A stretch of 64,000 nt of DNA from Pseudomonas sp. ZH-FAD (GCF_002803095.1 NZ_PGLR01000020.1:44488-108487), one strand, 5' to 3'. Counted from the first letter of the stretch, positions 7,663-17,728 are shown. Notes: generated by a model from the sequence alone, not told the origin. Made by a program: numbers and translations.

Positions 7663-9795
7663 ATGCCGCACACCTGTACCCTCGAACAAGCCGTCGACCG
7701 CGTACTGAGCGAGATCGCCGGGCCGATTCATCTGGGTTTACCGCTCGGTCTGGGCAAGCCCAATCGCTGGGTCAACGCGCTGTATGCAAGGGTGCGGGAG
7801 ACGCCCGAGCGGCAACTGACCATCTACACCGCGCTGTGCCTGGCGCGTCCGCGTGCCGGCCAGGACCTGCAGCGACGCTTTCTCGAACCTTTCGTCGACC
7901 GGGTCTACGGCGATTATCCCGAGCTGGATTTTCTCGCCGATCTGCACAGCGGCAAGCTGCCGAGCAACGTGCGCGTCGAGCAGTTCTTCTTCCAGCCCGG
8001 CAGCCTGCTCGAATGCGAGGCGGCGCAGCAGGACTACATCAGCAGCAACTACAGCCATGTCGCCCGCGACCTCAATGCCAAGGGCCTGAATCTGGTCGCC
8101 CAACTGGTCGCCGTCGACGCCGCGCAGCCCGAGCATTTCAGCCTGAGCTGCAACCCGGACGTCACCCTCGATCTGCTGCCGCTGCTGGACAAGCGCCGCA
8201 AGGCTGGCGAGACCGTGCTCAGCGTCGCTCAGATCCACAGTGATCTGCCCTACATGGCCGGCGATGCCCAGGTGCCGCGCGATACCTTCGATATCCATAT
8301 CGGCGAGGACGAGCGGACCACGCTGTTCTCCACGCCGAACATGCCGGTGACCCTGCAGGATCATTGCATCGGCCTGTTCGCCAGCACGCTGGTGCGCGAT
8401 GGCGGCACCCTGCAGATCGGCATTGGTGCGATGGGGGATGCCCTGGCGTCAGCGCTGATGGCCAGGCAGGACGACAATGCTCGCTACCGCGCATTGTTAC
8501 AGGCGCTGCGTGCTGATGAGTGGGCGGGGGAAATCGCCGCCAACGGCGGTGTCGAACCGCTCGATCAGGGGCTCTATGGCTGCAGCGAAATGTTCGTCAA
8601 CGGCTTGCTGGCACTGGCTGAGGCCGGCCTGCTGCGGCGTCGGGTCTACCCGGATCTGCGTCTGCAGCGTCTGGCCTGTAACGGTGCGCTGGATGAACAA
8701 GGTCGGCCCCATAGCGTTCAGGCGCTGGTCGACGCGGGGCTACCGACGAAGTTGCAGCCGAGCGATCTGGCCTGGCTGCGCGATAGCGGCCTACTGCGCG
8801 GCGATATGCGAGTAGAGGCGGGCGAGTTGCACCTGCCCGACGGTGGTCGTGTCGCCGCGGATCTCAGTGATCCCGATACGCAGGCTCGCCTGCAATCCTG
8901 CCTCGGCAGCGCGCAGGGCGGCGTGGTGCTGCATGGTGGTTTCTTCCTCGGCCCGGAAAGCTTCTACCGGCGTCTACGCGAGTTGGATGACAGCGAACGG
9001 CAGCGCTTTGCCATGACTGGCATCCGCTATATCAACGAGCTGTACGGTGAAGAGGAACTCAAGCGTCTGCAGCGCCGTGATGCACGCTTCATCAATACCG
9101 CCTTCACCATGACCCTGCTCGGTGCGGGTGTGGCCGATCAACTGGAGGACGGTCGGGTGCTTAGCGGCGTAGGCGGGCAATACAACTTCGTCGCCCAGGC
9201 CCATGCGCTGGAGGATGCGCGCTCGATCCTGCTGCTGCGCAGCTGGCGCGAGTCAGGCGGTGAGGTGAATTCGAACATCGTCTGGGACTATGGCCACGCC
9301 ACCATCCCTCGGCACCTGCGCGATATCGTGGTGAGCGAATACGGTATCGCCGATCTGCGTGGCAAGACCGACGCCCAGGTGATCGAGGCGCTGCTCAAGA
9401 TCAGCGATTCACGCTTCCAGAACGGGCTGATCGAGCAGGCCCAGCAGGCCGGCAAGCTGCCGGCGGATTTCCGGCTCGATGAGCGCTTTTGCAACAACCT
9501 GCCCGAACGCCTGCAGGCGTTGCGTACTGAGCATTCGTCGCTGTTCGCCGAATATCCGCTAGGCAGCGACTTCAGCACGGTGGAGCAGGATCTGGTGCGG
9601 GCGCTGAGCTGGCTCAAGAGCAAGCTGCGCCTGAGCGAGGTACTGGAACTGGGCAAGGCCACGCTCGATGCGCCCGAACCGGCAGCCTATGCCGAGCATC
9701 TGCGGCGCATGAGTCTGGAGGCGCCTGACGGTGTGCGTGAAGCCCTCTATCAGCGTTTGCTGCTGGCGGGCCTGCTGGCTACCGCCGCGTCCTAA
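7663..9795 (+). CDS. Acetyl-CoA hydrolase/transferase family protein (long form)
   Basis: A 710-residue protein. The C-terminal half carries the CoA-transferase signatures LSGVGGQYNFVAQAHAL and NIVWDYGHATIPRHLRDIV, followed by SEYGIADLRGKTDAQVIEAL, which place it in the acetyl-CoA hydrolase/4-hydroxybutyrate CoA-transferase family. The N-terminal half includes GPIHLGLPLGLGKPNRWVNA and GIGAMGDALASALMARQDDN, which correspond to the N-terminal CoA-transferase domain. It is longer than the usual ~430-500 residue members, with extra segments between the two domains. The start ATG has GAGGAG 6 bases upstream; an earlier in-frame ATG overlaps the terminator and was rejected. Substrate acid and acceptor cannot be told. 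It stands alone between terminator and the convergent xpt. Confidence 0.8.
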   Translation: MPHTCTLEQAVDRVLSEIAGPIHLGLPLGLGKPNRWVNALYARVRETPERQLTIYTALCLARPRAGQDLQRRFLEPFVDRVYGDYPELDFLADLHSGKLPSNVRVEQFFFQPGSLLECEAAQQDYISSNYSHVARDLNAKGLNLVAQLVAVDAAQPEHFSLSCNPDVTLDLLPLLDKRRKAGETVLSVAQIHSDLPYMAGDAQVPRDTFDIHIGEDERTTLFSTPNMPVTLQDHCIGLFASTLVRDGGTLQIGIGAMGDALASALMARQDDNARYRALLQALRADEWAGEIAANGGVEPLDQGLYGCSEMFVNGLLALAEAGLLRRRVYPDLRLQRLACNGALDEQGRPHSVQALVDAGLPTKLQPSDLAWLRDSGLLRGDMRVEAGELHLPDGGRVAADLSDPDTQARLQSCLGSAQGGVVLHGGFFLGPESFYRRLRELDDSERQRFAMTGIRYINELYGEEELKRLQRRDARFINTAFTMTLLGAGVADQLEDGRVLSGVGGQYNFVAQAHALEDARSILLLRSWRESGGEVNSNIVWDYGHATIPRHLRDIVVSEYGIADLRGKTDAQVIEALLKISDSRFQNGLIEQAQQAGKLPADFRLDERFCNNLPERLQALRTEHSSLFAEYPLGSDFSTVEQDLVRALSWLKSKLRLSEVLELGKATLDAPEPAAYAEHLRRMSLEAPDGVREALYQRLLLAGLLATAAS

Positions 9796-9819
9796 AGCGC
9801 GCGAGGCCGGGCACCGTCT

Positions 9820-10497
<678 letters not shown>

Positions 10498-10524
10498 TTA
10501 GACAGGTTGTTAGCCGCTGCCGAC

Positions 10525-10546
10525 TGTAGCCGGATGCAATCCGAGG
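10525..10546. repeat. REP-like palindrome, family B (degenerate)
   Basis: TGTAGCCGGATGCAATCCGAGG, a slightly altered copy of the GTAGCCCGGATGCAAT repeat, lies just after the stop of the UPF0158 gene. Confidence 0.6.
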
Positions 10547-10557
10547 GCGTGTTCCGC

Positions 10558-11040
10558 TCAGGCACTCTTGCTCAGCCGCCGCAGAATGTCCCTGGGAATG
10601 CCGCGCGTATCCAGCGGCAGCTTGTCCGGCGCGGGCTCAATGCCCAGTTCGTAGAGCCAGTTTAGGACGTACTCGCGCAGTTGCTTGATCTCGTAGGCCT
10701 GCCACTGTTCGCGAATCGCTGGGAAGGCCTCGATCTCGTAGTCGAACGCGCGTAGGGGCCTGCGGCCGGTCAGCGCGGCGCTGAGCAGAGGGTGGGCGTG
10801 CACATCGTCGAGGGTGAACAGGAAGGATTCACGCATGGCCACGCGCTGGGGGACGTCGAGGTTGGGCACCTGGCTGTAGCGCTCGGGATCGAGCTCGATC
10901 TGCTGGCGCTGTTCGCTGTGCTGATCCTCAGGCGACAGGCTCAGCACGCTACCGCTCTCCAGGTCCAACCAGTTTTCCTGCTGTTCGCGGCCGTTGATCA
11001 GCTGAGTCAGGGCGTCGAGGTCGAGAGTGAATGTGCGCAT
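10558..11040 (-). CDS. UPF0158 family protein
   Basis: A 160-residue acidic soluble protein. It begins MRTFTLDLDALTQLINGREQ and contains a run of alternating acidic and hydrophobic residues (WLDLESGSVLSL), then SFLFTLDDVHAHPLLSAAL and a tryptophan-rich C-terminal helix region (WQAYEIKQLREYVLNWLYEL). The pattern agrees with UPF0158, a family of bacterial proteins with no known function. The start was taken at the ATG immediately before this conserved beginning rather than 31 codons upstream. It is next to rep on the same strand but separated by about 230 bp of repeats. Confidence 0.7.
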   Translation of the reverse strand: MRTFTLDLDALTQLINGREQQENWLDLESGSVLSLSPEDQHSEQRQQIELDPERYSQVPNLDVPQRVAMRESFLFTLDDVHAHPLLSAALTGRRPLRAFDYEIEAFPAIREQWQAYEIKQLREYVLNWLYELGIEPAPDKLPLDTRGIPRDILRRLSKSA

Positions 11041-11117
11041 GGTTCCAGCCCTCTGTGTCTGAACGATTTTCTCTTCTGACTGGCAAATATGGCGAGGGTG
11101 CCAGTGGCATTGAAGTG

Positions 11118-11240
11118 GTGGGCTGAAGCCCACCCTACGCTATGCATGAGCGGGGTAGGGTGGACCGGGCGGCGATCCGCTTTCGTCCACCAGACAGCAA
11201 GACCTGGGCTTCAGGTCTGTAGGGTGGGCTTCAGCCCACC
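11118..11240. repeat. Repeat cluster, family C
   Basis: GTGGGCTGAAGCCCACCCTAC (11118-11138) faces an inverted copy beginning GTAGGGTGGGCTTCAGCCC at 11219-11240. Between them a third element begins GTAGGGTGGACCGGGCGG (11155) and ends in GTCCACC (11190-11196). The same repeat is found at 57759-57821 and a variant at 26901. It fills the gap between rep and the UPF0158 gene. Confidence 0.75.
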
Positions 11241-11274
11241 GAATAACCCGACCATACACCAGTCAGCCATGACC

Positions 11275-13284
11275 TCAGCGCTTGAGCATCGCCCGCATAT
11301 TGGCCAGGGCATCGTTGCCGCGCGCTGCCTTGATCTCCACTGGCGCCTCTTCCAGCCCTTCCCAGACCAGGTCCTCCGGCGGCAGCTCATCGAGGAAGCG
11401 GCTCGGCGAGCAGTCGATCACTTCGCCATACTGCTTGCGCTTGGCGGCGAAGGTCAGCGCCAGGTTGCGCTTGGCGCGGGTGATGCCGACGTAGGCCAGG
11501 CGCCGCTCTTCCTCGATGGTGTCGGCCTCGATACTGGAGCGGTGGGGCAGGATCTCCTCCTCGAAGCCGATGATGTACACCGACGGAAACTCCAGGCCCT
11601 TGGAGGCGTGCATGGTCATCATCTGCACGCCCTCGGCGCCTTCTTCCTCTTCCTGCTGGCGCTCGAGCATGTCGCGCAGTACCAGTTTGCCGATGGCGTC
11701 TTCGATGGTCATGTCGCCGTCTTCGTCGCGCTCCAGTGTGCTCTTCAGCGCGTCGACGAGGAACCAGACGTTACCCATGCGCGCGTCAGCCACCTTGTCG
11801 CTGGAGGCGTTCTGGCGTAGCCAGTTCTCGTAGTCGATGTCCATGACCATGCTGCGGATGGCGGCGATCGGATCGTTCTGCGCGCACTCCTGGCGCACCC
11901 GATCCATCCAGCGGGTGAAGCGCTGCAGGCGCTCGGTGAAGCGCGCATCGAGATGTTCGCCGAGGCCCATCTCGCCAGCGGCGGCGTACATGCTGATCTT
12001 GCGCTCGTTGGCGTAGTTGCCGAGTTTCTCCAGGGTGGTCGAGCCGATCTCGCGGCGCGGCACGTTGATCACGCGCAGGAAGGCGTTGTCGTCGTCCGGG
12101 TTGACCAGCAGGCGGAAGTAACTCATCAGGTCCTTCACCTCCTGGCGGGCGAAGAAGCTGGTGCCGCCGGACAGGCGATAGGGAATCTGGTGGTGCTGCA
12201 GTTTCAGCTCCATCAGCTTGGCCTGGTAGTTGCCGCGATAGAGGATGGCGAATTCGCTGTAGGGACGCTGGGTACGCAGATGCTCGGTGAGAATTTCCAG
12301 GGCCACCCGTTCGCACTCGGCGTCTTCATTGCGCGTGCGGATCACGCGAATCTCGTCGCCCATGCCCATCTCGCTCCACAGCTGCTTCTCGAACACGTGC
12401 GGGTTGTTGGCGATCAGCACGTTGGCGCATTTGAGGATACGGCTGGTGGAGCGGTAGTTCTGCTCCAGCATCACCACTTTCAGCGACGGATAGTCCTCTT
12501 TGAGCAGCATCAGGTTTTCCGGGCGCGCGCCACGCCAGGCGTAGATCGACTGGTCGTCGTCGCCGACCACGGTGAACTGGTTGCGCATGCCCACCAGCAT
12601 CTTCACCAGCAGGTACTGGCTGGCGTTGGTGTCCTGGTATTCGTCCACCAGCAGGTAGCGGATGCGGTTCTGCCATTTCTCCAGGATGTCGGCGTGCTCC
12701 TGAAAGAGCTTGACCGGCAGCAGGATCAGGTCGTTGAAGTCCACCGCGTTGTAGGCCTTGAGCGTGCGCTGGTAGTGCAAGTAGACGATGGCGGCAGTCT
12801 GCTCCTTGGGATTGCGCGCCTTGGCCAGGGCTTCGTCGGGCAGGATCAGGTCGTTCTTCCAGCTGTCGATGAGGTTCTTCACCTCATCGGCGCCGTCGTC
12901 GCCGGAATACTCCTTCTGCATGATGTCGCTGAGCAGCGCCTTGATGTCGCCGTCATCGAAGATCGAGAAGCCAGGCTTGTAGCCCAGGCGCGCGTATTCC
13001 TTGCGGATGATGTTCATGCCCAGGTTATGGAAGGTAGACACGGTCAGGCCGCGCGCCTCACTGCCCTTGAGCAGGGTGCCGACGCGCTCTTTCATCTCAC
13101 GCGCGGCCTTGTTGGTGAAGGTCATGGCGACGATGTGCTGGGCGCGGATGCCGCAGTTCTGCACCAGGTGGGCGATCTTGCGCGTGATCACGCTGGTCTT
13201 GCCGGAACCGGCACCGGCGAGCACCAGAAGCGGGCCGTCGACGTAGTTCACGGCCTCTTGTTGCCGGGGGTTCAGTCGGGACAT
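11275..13284 (-). CDS. rep: ATP-dependent DNA helicase Rep
   Basis: A 669-residue superfamily 1A helicase that moves 3' to 5' on single-stranded DNA and clears protein blocks ahead of replication forks. Helicase motifs are in order: Q motif LNPRQQEAVN at residues 4-13, Walker A AGAGSGKT at 23-30, motif II VDEYQDTNASQ, motif III GDDDQSIYAWRGA, motif IV LEQNYRST, and motif V MTMHASKGLEFPSVYIIG with VI VGITRAKRNLAL. The length equals that of other Pseudomonas Rep proteins. The ATG giving MSRLNPRQQ was chosen over an upstream frame extension. UvrD is the paralogue, but the sequence after motif VI and the context favour Rep. Confidence 0.95.
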   Translation of the reverse strand: MSRLNPRQQEAVNYVDGPLLVLAGAGSGKTSVITRKIAHLVQNCGIRAQHIVAMTFTNKAAREMKERVGTLLKGSEARGLTVSTFHNLGMNIIRKEYARLGYKPGFSIFDDGDIKALLSDIMQKEYSGDDGADEVKNLIDSWKNDLILPDEALAKARNPKEQTAAIVYLHYQRTLKAYNAVDFNDLILLPVKLFQEHADILEKWQNRIRYLLVDEYQDTNASQYLLVKMLVGMRNQFTVVGDDDQSIYAWRGARPENLMLLKEDYPSLKVVMLEQNYRSTSRILKCANVLIANNPHVFEKQLWSEMGMGDEIRVIRTRNEDAECERVALEILTEHLRTQRPYSEFAILYRGNYQAKLMELKLQHHQIPYRLSGGTSFFARQEVKDLMSYFRLLVNPDDDNAFLRVINVPRREIGSTTLEKLGNYANERKISMYAAAGEMGLGEHLDARFTERLQRFTRWMDRVRQECAQNDPIAAIRSMVMDIDYENWLRQNASSDKVADARMGNVWFLVDALKSTLERDEDGDMTIEDAIGKLVLRDMLERQQEEEEGAEGVQMMTMHASKGLEFPSVYIIGFEEEILPHRSSIEADTIEEERRLAYVGITRAKRNLALTFAAKRKQYGEVIDCSPSRFLDELPPEDLVWEGLEEAPVEIKAARGNDALANMRAMLKR

Positions 13285-13555
13285 GGGATCGTTCGCAGAA
13301 AAAGGGCCGCGCATTTTAACAGGCCTGGCGACTTCTGCCGCGACCGTCCGGAACTGTGGCCTAGCGCACGAAATTGCATAGCCATGCACTTGGTTAATCA
13401 CTTTATTCCAGTACTCTGGTGCCACTTGTCGGTTTACTGGCTATACCTCAGGATCTGCACTACCTTTCGCACGGATGTGATTGATTAGACGCCGATTACG
13501 GCGCGTTCAGGCGACGCGATTCGCCATCATTCTTGTGGTCATTGGGGGAGGTTGC

Positions 13556-15223
13556 TTGTCCACGCTCGTCGAACCCTTGCGGTTGGTCCTGTTGGCGGAA
13601 ACGCCGGACTGGGCCGAATTGTTGCGCGAGCAGTTGAGCGCCCTGGGCAGCCCATCCCCGCTGATTACCGCGCCGTCATGGGAAGCGGCCAGCAATCTGT
13701 TCGATGATCACGCCAGCGGTCTGTTGCTGAGTACCCCGGATCGCCTTCCCGAACCCCATCAGTGCCCCCTGCCCATCGTCCTGCTGCTCGACGAGGAGCC
13801 AGTCGAAGAGCCAGCTGGTGTCAGCGACTGGCTGGTGCGCGGCAGCCTCAATCTCGACGTGCTGCGTCGCTGCCTGCGCTACGTGCGCGAACAGGGCAAC
13901 CTCAAGCACACCCTGCAGCGCCTGGCCGAACAGGACCCCTTGACCGGCATCGCCAATCGCCAGGGTTTCCAGACCCTGCTCGCTGCGCGCCTGGCCGAGT
14001 GTGGCGGCCGTGGCCTGGTGCTGGGTCATCTCGATCTGGACAACTTCCGCCACGCCAACGATGCCCTCGGCTACCAGGCCGGAGACCGCCTGATCCTGCA
14101 GGTGGTGGCGCGGCTCAAGGGGTTGCTGCAGCCCTGCGATCAGATCGCCCGCCTGGGCAGCGACGAATTCGCTCTGTTGCTCGATGCACGCCGCGATCCG
14201 CAGCGCGTGGAGCGCCTCGCCGAGCGCGTCACCGAGGTATTGGGTGAGCCTTACTGGGTAGACGGCGAGAGTCTGCTGATCGGTTGCAGCCTTGGCCTGG
14301 CCCATGCCCGTGCGGGCGAGGGCGCCGATCCGCTGCTGTGGCACGCGCATATCGCCATGCAACAGGCCAAGAATCAGCAAGGCTGCGTGTTTCATGTCTA
14401 TGACGAACGCCTGAACCGCAGCGCACGCAGCCAGGCCGATCTGGAAGGCGAGCTGCGGCGTGCGTTACGCCGTGACGAACTGGAGCTGCATTATCAGCCC
14501 CGCCTGTGTCTGAAGAGCGGGCGCATCGTCGGCCTGGAGGCACTGGTGCGCTGGCAGCACAGCGAGCGTGGGCTGCTTTCGCCCAATGAATTCGTACCGC
14601 TGGCCGAAGAAACCGGGCTGATCGTACCGCTCGGTTACTGGGTCATCTCCCGTGCTCTGCGCGATATGCAGTGGCTGCGTGGGCGTGGCCTGCCGGCACT
14701 GCACATGGCGATCAACCTGTCGTTCCGCCAGTTTCAGGACAGCCAGTTGCTGCCGACCCTCAGCCGCCTGATCGAAGAGCGTGGGGTCGATGCGCAGTGG
14801 CTGGAGTTCGAATTGACCGAAACAGCGGTGATGCGCCGCAGCGATCAGGTGCAGCAGACCATGCTGGCGCTGGGGCGGCTCGGCGTGCGTTTCTCGCTGG
14901 ACGACTTTGGCACCGGCTTCTCGTCTTTCGTCCATCTGAACAACCTGCCGATCACTCTGCTGAAGATCGACAAGAGCTTTGTTGGCGGTATGGGCGAGCG
15001 TGCCGAGAACCGTCAATTGGTACGGGCGATGATCAATCTGGCGCACAACCTGAATCTCGAGGTGGTGGCCGAAGGGGTGGAGAACATCGAGCAACTCGAC
15101 ATGCTGCGCCAGTTTGGCTGTGATCAGGTACAGGGTTACCTGATCAGCAAGGCCATACCTCTGGCGGAGCTGGCACGCTTTCTGGTGTTTGGCCTGCGCC
15201 AGCCGCTACTCGCCGGATCGTAA
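13556..15223 (+). CDS. proE: GGDEF-EAL c-di-GMP protein, ProE-like
   Basis: A 555-residue protein. An N-terminal receiver-like segment (about residues 1-120, starting MSTLVEPLRLVLLAE) lacks clear phospho-acceptor residues. A GGDEF domain follows (about 130-290) with the altered signature RLGSDEFALLLD, i.e. GSDEF. The EAL domain (about 310-550) is intact: GLEALVRWQHSERGLLSP, INLSFRQFQDSQ, FELTETAVM, LDDFGTGFSSF, KIDKSFVGG, and VVAEGVENIEQLD. Cyclic-di-GMP breakdown is therefore likely and synthesis unlikely. In P. aeruginosa the gene beside rep is ProE, a phosphodiesterase affecting exopolysaccharide. The TTG start has GGGGGAG five bases upstream; the longer frame begins in the rep promoter side without a ribosome site. 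Confidence 0.87.
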   Translation: MSTLVEPLRLVLLAETPDWAELLREQLSALGSPSPLITAPSWEAASNLFDDHASGLLLSTPDRLPEPHQCPLPIVLLLDEEPVEEPAGVSDWLVRGSLNLDVLRRCLRYVREQGNLKHTLQRLAEQDPLTGIANRQGFQTLLAARLAECGGRGLVLGHLDLDNFRHANDALGYQAGDRLILQVVARLKGLLQPCDQIARLGSDEFALLLDARRDPQRVERLAERVTEVLGEPYWVDGESLLIGCSLGLAHARAGEGADPLLWHAHIAMQQAKNQQGCVFHVYDERLNRSARSQADLEGELRRALRRDELELHYQPRLCLKSGRIVGLEALVRWQHSERGLLSPNEFVPLAEETGLIVPLGYWVISRALRDMQWLRGRGLPALHMAINLSFRQFQDSQLLPTLSRLIEERGVDAQWLEFELTETAVMRRSDQVQQTMLALGRLGVRFSLDDFGTGFSSFVHLNNLPITLLKIDKSFVGGMGERAENRQLVRAMINLAHNLNLEVVAEGVENIEQLDMLRQFGCDQVQGYLISKAIPLAELARFLVFGLRQPLLAGS

Positions 15224-15225
15224 CC

Positions 15226-15287
15226 CGTAGCCCGGATGCAATACGGGGCCGTGTGCCGGGCATTCCCCGGATTGCATCCGGGCTACG
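15226..15287. repeat. REP-like inverted pair, family B, holding a stop codon
   Basis: CGTAGCCCGGATGCAAT (15226-15242) is exactly inverted at 15271-15287, with a GC-rich middle that also folds (CGGGG...CCCCG). It begins three bases after the proE stop, and the stop codon of the convergent MATE gene (15283-15285) lies inside its right arm. It likely ends both transcripts. Confidence 0.85.
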
Positions 15288-16668
15288 ACAGATAGACCTC
15301 GCCCTCTATCCTGTTCGGCCGCTGCAGCCGTGCGGTCTTCCATTGGAAGCCCAGCACCAGACCGCTCGCCGTTACCGCCAGGCCAGCAGCCAGGCCCCAC
15401 CAGACGCCCTCTGCGCCCCAGCCAAGGGCGAAGGCGAACAGCCAGACCAGCGGTGCGCCCACGCACCAGTAGCCGGTCAGACCGATCAGCAGGGTAGTGC
15501 GGCCGTCGTTCAGCCCGCGGATCGCGCCCATGGCGATGCTCTGCAAACCATCGAACAGCTCGAACCAGGCGGCGATCGCCAGCAGGCTGACCGCGAGGGT
15601 GACGATATCGGCGAACGCCGGGTCGTGACGGTCGAGGAACAGACCGATGATCCACTCCGGCAGCAGCCAGAACAGCAGGGCAAACAGCAGCATCAACGCC
15701 GCTCCCAGGGCCATGCCCAGATGGCCGCTGAGGCGCGACAGGTGCAGATGCCCGGCACCGTAATGCAGGCCGACGCGGAAGGTCACCGCATAGGACAGCC
15801 CTTGCGGCACGATGAACGCCAGCGCCACTGTCTGCATGGCGATCTGATGTGCCGCCAGTTGCACACTGCCAAGCGCGCCCATGCACAGGGTGGCGAAGGT
15901 GAACAGCCCCTGCTCGGCGGCGTAGGTACCGCCAATGGGCAGGCCCAGGCGCAGCAGGGCGCGCATTTCCGCTCCTTGTGGGCGGCCCACACCGCCCCGC
16001 AGTTTGTAGCGGTGATAGGTCGGCGAGAGCAGGATGTACAGCGCCAATGCCAGTGCCATGGTGCTACTGACCAGCGCAGTGGTCATACCGATGCCGCTCA
16101 GGCCCAGGCTGGGCAGGCCGAACCAGCCCTTGATCAGCGCGTAGTTGATGACGAAGTTGGCGATGGTGCCGGCGATGCTGATGGCCATCACCGGGCCGGG
16201 ATGACCGATGGCACTGGTGAAGCCGCGCAACGCCATGAAGCACAGATAGCCAGGCAGGGCCAGTGACAGTGGGCGCAGGAATTCCATGGCCTGGCTGGCC
16301 GCGCCTGGGTCTTGACCCAGCTGCGGCAGCAACGGGCCCAGACTGTTGAGGCACAGCGCACTGGCCACGCCCAGCAGCATGGCCAGCCACAAGCCATTCT
16401 GGATCAGGCGCGTGATACCACGCGGATCGCCCGCGCCATGGCGGATGGCGATCAGGCTGCCCACCGCGGCGATCACCCCGGTGCAGAAGATCGAGAAGAT
16501 GAAATAGCAGGTGGCGCCCAGCGCACCGCCGGCCAACTGCTGCGGGCCGAGCATGGCCATCATCAGCGTGTCGGTGAAAATCATCAGCGCGTGGGCCAGC
16601 TGTGCGGAGATCAGCGGGCCGGCCAGGCGCAGCAGCGCACCCAGCTCGTGGCCAAGGGAATTCTTCAT
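15283..16668 (-). CDS. MATE-family multidrug efflux protein
   Basis: A 461-residue inner-membrane protein with about twelve hydrophobic segments, beginning MKNSLGHELGALLRLAGPLI. Family features include LAHALMIFTDTLMMAMLGPQ in the first helix pair, GSLIAIRHGAGDPRG, and the second-half repeat GLPIGGTYAAEQGLFTFATL with AAHQIAMQTVAL. MATE transporters export cationic drugs and dyes using sodium or proton gradients. The ATG has no strong ribosome site but starts the first conserved block; an earlier in-frame ATG adds 18 unmatched residues. Its last codons lie in the family B repeat. A LysR-type gene is divergent and may regulate it. NorM-like, though the exact subfamily is uncertain. Confidence 0.9.
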   Translation of the reverse strand: MKNSLGHELGALLRLAGPLISAQLAHALMIFTDTLMMAMLGPQQLAGGALGATCYFIFSIFCTGVIAAVGSLIAIRHGAGDPRGITRLIQNGLWLAMLLGVASALCLNSLGPLLPQLGQDPGAASQAMEFLRPLSLALPGYLCFMALRGFTSAIGHPGPVMAISIAGTIANFVINYALIKGWFGLPSLGLSGIGMTTALVSSTMALALALYILLSPTYHRYKLRGGVGRPQGAEMRALLRLGLPIGGTYAAEQGLFTFATLCMGALGSVQLAAHQIAMQTVALAFIVPQGLSYAVTFRVGLHYGAGHLHLSRLSGHLGMALGAALMLLFALLFWLLPEWIIGLFLDRHDPAFADIVTLAVSLLAIAAWFELFDGLQSIAMGAIRGLNDGRTTLLIGLTGYWCVGAPLVWLFAFALGWGAEGVWWGLAAGLAVTASGLVLGFQWKTARLQRPNRIEGEVYLS

Positions 16669-16807
16669 GATGAGTAAAACTTCGGCAGGGTAAGCATCCC
16701 CAGGCTGTCGGGGAATGAGCAATGACCGCTATTCTGTGGTTCTTGTCGATTGCTCACAAAAGGAAAATAGCCATGCCAGGCATGATTAAAACTCATGGTT
16801 CGATGCG

Positions 16808-17728
16808 GTGAGTCGTCGTTTACCACCGCTTTACGCCCTGCGTGCCTTCGAGGCCGCAGCCCGGCATGCCTCCTTCACGCGCGCCGCCGAAGAGCTGGCC
16901 ATCACCCAGAGCGCGGTGAGTCGGCATATCCGCACGCTGGAAGAGTACTTCGCCTGCCGTCTGTTCGAGCGCCGTGGCCGCAGCCTGCACCTGACCGATC
17001 CGGCCCGTGCCCTGCTACCGGGGCTGAGTGAGGGTTTCGATGCGCTGGAGCGTGCCAGCGCTGTCTTGCACGCCGACGATGAGGTGCTGCGCTTGAAGGC
17101 ACCGTCGACCCTGACCATGCGTTGGCTGTTGGCACGCTTGTCGCACTTTCGTCTGGCCAACCCGGACAGCGAAGTGCAGCTCACCAGTGCCTGGATGGAC
17201 GTGGACAAGGTCGACTTCCGCCATGAACCCTTCGACTGCGCGGTGCTGCTGTCCGATGGTCAGTTTCCAGATGAGTGGGAGAGCGTGCTGCTGTTCGAGG
17301 AGTGGCTGATTCCGGTGTGCGCTGCCGGTGATTCTGAGGCCGGCCCCTGGTCGCTGGCGCGGCTGCGGGCGGCGGAGCAACTGCACCCGACGCCGGACCG
17401 CCGCGACTGGCGGCGCTGGCTGCAAGCTACAGGCCTGATCGAACAGGTGCCGCTGAAGACCGGGCAGCTGTTCGACATGCTCGAGTTGGGCATCGTTGCG
17501 GCGGCACGCGGCTATGGCGTGTCCATTGGTGATCTGCTGATGGTGGCTGAGGACGTGAGTGCTGGCCGGCTCGGCGTGCCCTGGCCGACGGCGGTATTCA
17601 GTGGCGACAGCTACTATATGGTGTGGCCGCGTGGACATCGTGCGCAGACACGTCTGCAGCGTTTGCGTGACTACTTGCTGGCGGAGGTCGCCGCGCTGGC
17701 GCTGCCTGGGGTCGAACGTTTGCGCTGA
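16808..17728 (+). CDS. LysR-family transcriptional regulator (GcvA-like)
   Basis: A 306-residue LysR-type regulator. The N-terminal helix-turn-helix is LYALRAFEAAARHASFTRAA followed by LAITQSAVSRHIRTLEEYF and LFERRGRSLHLTDPARALL, close to the GcvA/AmpR branch. The C-terminal effector domain spans about residues 90-300. The start is GTG (MSRRLPPLYALR); a weak ribosome site is all that is seen, but the next in-frame start would cut the first helix. It is divergent from the MATE gene with 139 bp between, the normal arrangement for a LysR regulator and its target, although the ligand and targets are not known. Confidence 0.88.
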   Translation: MSRRLPPLYALRAFEAAARHASFTRAAEELAITQSAVSRHIRTLEEYFACRLFERRGRSLHLTDPARALLPGLSEGFDALERASAVLHADDEVLRLKAPSTLTMRWLLARLSHFRLANPDSEVQLTSAWMDVDKVDFRHEPFDCAVLLSDGQFPDEWESVLLFEEWLIPVCAAGDSEAGPWSLARLRAAEQLHPTPDRRDWRRWLQATGLIEQVPLKTGQLFDMLELGIVAAARGYGVSIGDLLMVAEDVSAGRLGVPWPTAVFSGDSYYMVWPRGHRAQTRLQRLRDYLLAEVAALALPGVERLR

